A DNA stretch of 64,000 nucleotides from Coffea arabica (taxonomy: Eukaryota; Streptophyta; Magnoliopsida; Gentianales; Rubiaceae). The translations under genes were made by a program, and so were the position numbers. The DNA is taken from the NCBI RefSeq assembly GCF_036785885.1, contig NC_092312.1, forward strand, positions 15,022,001 through 15,086,000, in the 5' to 3' direction. Each line of letters begins with the position of its first letter. Within the stretch, counting starts at the first letter, position 1. Of this stretch, positions 60,620-64,000 are shown one piece after another. Under the pieces are notes generated by a model. It saw nothing but the letters and a program-made list of their open reading frames with translations, made no database searches and was not told the DNA's origin.

Positions 60620-62752
60620 TCCGCAAATGGGTCCTCACCACTCCTACGAGCAGCATCTATTCCCTGGTAGGGTGGGGGGGGGGGAACAAGGAATTTGAGG
60701 ATAAAACATGCTTTTCCACTTTAGGTCCAACAGTTATAGAAATTTTCCATTTTGACAAATAACATATTTAGTTGTAAATTTTCGAATCTCGAAAGAATTT
60801 GTATAAATGGTCTGTTTAGTTAACAAAGGGGCATAATTTTAGATTTATATATTGCACATGACATTTTTACAAGTTGAGATCCATCCTAAAAATTTAAAAT
60901 TCTGGGTTTAAATCTCTCTTCTCCTTTTTCGCTTTTTAAATCTCACTCCTTCACTGTTTAGGGAAAAAAAGAAAAAAGGTCACTTTTACTAAGTTAGTTC
61001 AAGGGGTTGTATGTGGATTTGTATATACATGACGTATATTAGCCAACACAGTTGTGCAAAACTCTTGACAAGTGCCATTGCTGCAAATAATTTAGAGAGT
61101 TTTCTTCTCTATTGATTAAGAAAGGGAGATGGTCGGAAAAAGAAAGCAAAATACGCAAATGGAACACCACGTTGACTCTCAGTGCAGCTTTGGATGGAAG
61201 AATAGACTATAGTATTCTCGAAGACAATCTATCTTCTCCATATTATGCAAGGAATTCGTCAGCTAACTTATTATTTAAACGTAAAACTCACATTTATTGT
61301 CTCTTTTTTTTTTTTTAGCCATTTTCTTTATCTAACTTCACTTTTCTTGAGAAAAGGATTAATTGAATTATGCCTCCCCCCCCCCCCAAACCACCACCAC
61401 CACAAACAATCTCTCGATTTCTCTTTTCACCCTAAGTTATCAAATTGACTTTCTATGTTTCATGTCCCACACTAAATACGCACGCAATATATCACTCATG
61501 TCCTGAACTTAGGATACTTTATCGTTGAAACTTGAACTCAGACAAAAATAAATCAGCCCCACTCTTTTCCTATGTTATTGGAGAGATAATAAAAGAATCC
61601 TATCAAATCTACCAACTTTTTTATTTCTGTTTTAACGTGAAATAAAGCTTTTCGTCAAGTAGAGCAAGAAGTAGTTACAAAATGGAGTTCAACAACAAAA
61701 GGAATCAATTTTACCACTTTAATAGCTCATGCTGTCAATTTATGGCATGTTGTTCAATTAGCACGAAAAATAATCGTTTTCAGACTTTAACTAGTACCCC
61801 TTATTTGTGGCTATTTGCTAAAATATTGTTGTACTTTTAAGGCGAATAACATCATTTGATTAAAAAAACAGCTGCCAAAATTCATTGGTGCTCAACCAAT
61901 TAGGGCAATGTACTACAAATTAATTGTACGTGCAAGACAATTAAGCGTTTCACTTGATCAGTTCAGCGTCCAAATTGTAAATTAGTGATTCGTCAGGGGT
62001 GTAATGCAAAATTGACAGAGGAAAAATGAAAATTGTAAAGGACTACAGTTAATTGGTCCTCTTATACAAATTCTTGGCCTACTTGGTCTTGGGTAGACAT
62101 GACGATACAAGTCGAGCCTTGTGTATCAGATTATGATCTTTCAAAGCTATACGATATGCACAAATCAATTTCAGAGTGAATAGTTGAGGATTGAGCGATT
62201 AATCAACACAACTGTAATGCAATAGTTGAAATTGTACAAAAACGTTAGTCATGTACCACATGGACTGGTATATATAGGTGTACCATTATCATATATACTT
62301 ATTAGTTTGGGATACAGTTTTATTCTTAAAAATGTCAAAGGCTATTAATTAAATGGAGTATTTTAATTGCCATCTTATCCTATTCTAAATAAATGATTCA
62401 AATTTGGCCTCTCATTTTTTGCGGTAAATACTGATATGAAGTTAAAGATGATAAATGTTTTCCGTATATCTTTATGTCATAAGTAATGATGACTAGTCAA
62501 GAATGGTAGAAAAAAGCTAATAAGAAAGTAATTGAGGGGAAAAGTTGGTCAAATGAATGGCCAATGTCCAAGAAACTAAGAATGATCTCCTAGAATTTTC
62601 CATACTTTCCAATTTTGATCTTCAATTTAACTAATCAATAAAAAAGTGACACATAAATATTATTTTAGGAAATATAGGGAAAACAATCAATTTGGTATAA
62701 AGACAAGAAATCATGGTTGTTATATTCACCTGTAAATAAAGTCACCGTTCCC
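60620..62752. other. Upstream region of the AGAMOUS-like gene
   Basis: No gene recognised. AT-rich with C, G and T runs. The stretch 60880-60965 (CGCTTTTTAAATCTCACTCC, then an A-rich run) recurs in diverged form at 52860-52925 and, in a short piece, at 12416-12440, so it is a dispersed repeat end. Candidate upstream control sequence of the floral gene. Confidence 0.35.
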
Positions 62753-62762
62753 TTATAAATAC
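62753..62762 (+). promoter_or_regulatory. Candidate TATA box of the AGAMOUS-like gene
   Basis: TTATAAATAC lies about 30-40 bases before a likely transcription start near 62795. A leader exon would run to 62891, where CACCAG|GTTAGT gives a good donor; an intron in the leader is common in this gene family. Confidence 0.5.
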
Positions 62763-63214
62763 TTATTTCCCTCTCCAACTCATTCCTATTTTCTGCATAT
62801 CCCGTGCGCAGATTTTGTAGGAAGTTAAGCAAGAGAAGAAAACAGAAACGTCTACTCTTACCTCTTTAATCTTCCTCAGTTTCCTCACCAGGTTAGTAAT
62901 GGAGCTGAAAATATTCTACTCAAAGAAATGATTGAACTCAGTTTCTCGCTCAATCCAATTTATTATAATCCGGCATCCAAATATTATACTAACAAATCTT
63001 CAATATTTTTCAGTTTGAATCCTTAGTACAGAGTTGTACTTATGAATGCCTCGATGGGATACTTCTGCATCTTCATTTATTGTTTCAAGAATTAGTTGCT
63101 TAATACAGCATCAAACAACTTTCTTATATACACTGGTTACTGATCATATTTGTACCTTTTCTTGAACATGTTCTGGTGGACCATTTTGATCATTTGACTG
63201 AATCAGCTGCAGCC

Positions 63215-63444
63215 ATGTCATGCCAAAGTGATCCATCCAGAGAGACCTCTCCACAAAGAAAACTGGGTAGGGGGAAAATTGAGATCAAGAGGATTGAAAA
63301 CACCACAAATCGTCAGGTCACCTTCTGCAAGCGCCGCAATGGTTTGCTGAAGAAAGCCTATGAATTATCTGTTCTCTGTGATGCTGAAGTTGCCTTGATC
63401 GTCTTCTCCAACCGTGGCCGTCTTTATGAGTATGCAAATAACAG
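63215..63444 (+). CDS. AG: AGAMOUS-type MADS-box transcription factor, first coding exon (gene continues past the window)
   Basis: First coding exon of a C-class floral homeotic MIKC MADS-box gene, which specifies stamens and carpels and ends floral meristem growth. The protein begins [20 protein letters not shown]: the extension before the MADS domain is typical of the AG lineage. The MADS domain is complete: [20 protein letters not shown], then [20 protein letters not shown] and [13 protein letters not shown]. The exon ends AG|GTAC in phase 2, giving the usual YANNS/R junction. The [10 protein letters not shown] stretch resembles euAG rather than PLENA/SHP proteins. The ATG at 63215 is preferred over the in-frame one at 63176, which would add 13 residues unlike the family. 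The following intron, which in AG holds key control sites, continues past the window end. Confidence 0.9.
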
Positions 63445-64000
63445 GTACAAATTTACATCAGCAGAGTTAATCCCAAAGATCTCAACCTTTTCTTCTACTT
63501 CAGCTCTGAAGAGACATTCTTTTTTGAGCTTTTCTTTTTCACTATTTACTTTCTCTTTTTGCTATTTTTGCTTCGGACTTTTTCTTTAATGGGATAAGCA
63601 TTGATCATCATACTTGTTGCCATACAGTAGTAGATTTGGAGTTGTTTGCTTTGTAACCAAAAAAAAAAATTTGACTGGGCTTTCTTGTTTTGTGTTTGGT
63701 TCTTTTTCCGCAATCTGCTTTATGAGTTTTCTATTTTGATGATTGCATTTGAAATCATGGTCGGCTTAGGCACAGATCTGTTGTTAAAGATAGAAAAGGA
63801 AGCAAGCAACATTATGATCTATTGTATGAAATGAGTAGAATCTTGGGAAGGCATTCAGAACTGTGAGATCAGCTTCCTCTTTTCCTCCATTGCTGTCAAG
63901 TTTTTGCTTTTTTCCTTCTACCTTTCTCTCTTGCCACATGTCATTTCTGATGCCTAGCAAGAAAGTTGTCATCTTCCTATTTGCCCATTTCAGATATCAG
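63445..64000 (+). other. Beginning of the large intron of the AGAMOUS-like gene
   Basis: AT-rich and T-rich intron sequence with no coding content. In AG genes the intron after the MADS exon is several kilobases long and carries binding sites for LEAFY, WUSCHEL and repressors; only the first 556 bases are visible here and no such site stands out. Confidence 0.6.

Overview
The window is nuclear DNA of a flowering plant. The genes carry GT-AG introns and belong to plant-specific families, and the spaces between them are AT-rich and full of small transposon relics. The last gene is an AGAMOUS-type MADS-box gene whose N-terminal extension resembles the euAG proteins of eudicots, so a eudicot is likely; an asterid is possible but is only inference.

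Layout. At 1.1-6.8 kb is an LRR receptor kinase of the EFR/Xa21 type (+). At 9.0-9.4 kb is a decayed fragment of an unrecognised gene. At 11.9-16.7 kb are two tandem oil-body-associated protein (DUF1264) genes (+). At 18.5-21.4 kb is a cyclic phosphodiesterase gene (+). At 22.3-24.4 kb is a mitochondrial adrenodoxin-like ferredoxin gene (-), followed at 27.8-29.0 kb by POP5, an RNase P/MRP subunit gene (+). At 30.56-30.87 kb is an intronless CC-type glutaredoxin gene (-). At 39.7-47.6 kb is a twelve-exon ankyrin/Raf-like 'integrin-linked' kinase gene (+). At 63.2 kb begins the AGAMOUS-like gene, which runs off the window. All multi-exon models except the truncated last one join in frame from start to stop.

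Mobile and repetitive DNA. Two hAT-type non-autonomous elements have perfect 8-bp target duplications (10.23-11.14 kb and 37.38-38.06 kb). Two Stowaway-type MITEs sit in TA sites (12.46 and 60.29 kb), and there are several other MITEs. A SINE-like insertion has a 21-bp target duplication (32.4 kb), and a diverged tRNA-related repeat lies downstream of two unrelated genes (21.66 and 29.39 kb). A LINE ORF1 relic (35.7-36.5 kb) lies next to a fossil of the endogenous caulimovirid type (36.6-37.2 kb). Long C or G runs, microsatellites and intronic tandem duplications are also present. The 15 kb before the AGAMOUS-like gene has no recognisable gene.

The genes are individually regulated neighbours rather than an operon or pathway. 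The points most worth checking are the altered catalytic motifs in three proteins (HRH for HRD in the ankyrin kinase, HCD plus DFS in the receptor kinase, CGMC in the glutaredoxin), the five-LRR cassette exon of the receptor kinase, a repeat array that runs into the kinase start codon, and a MITE fragment flanked by 21-bp direct repeats. I found no convincing wholly new system.
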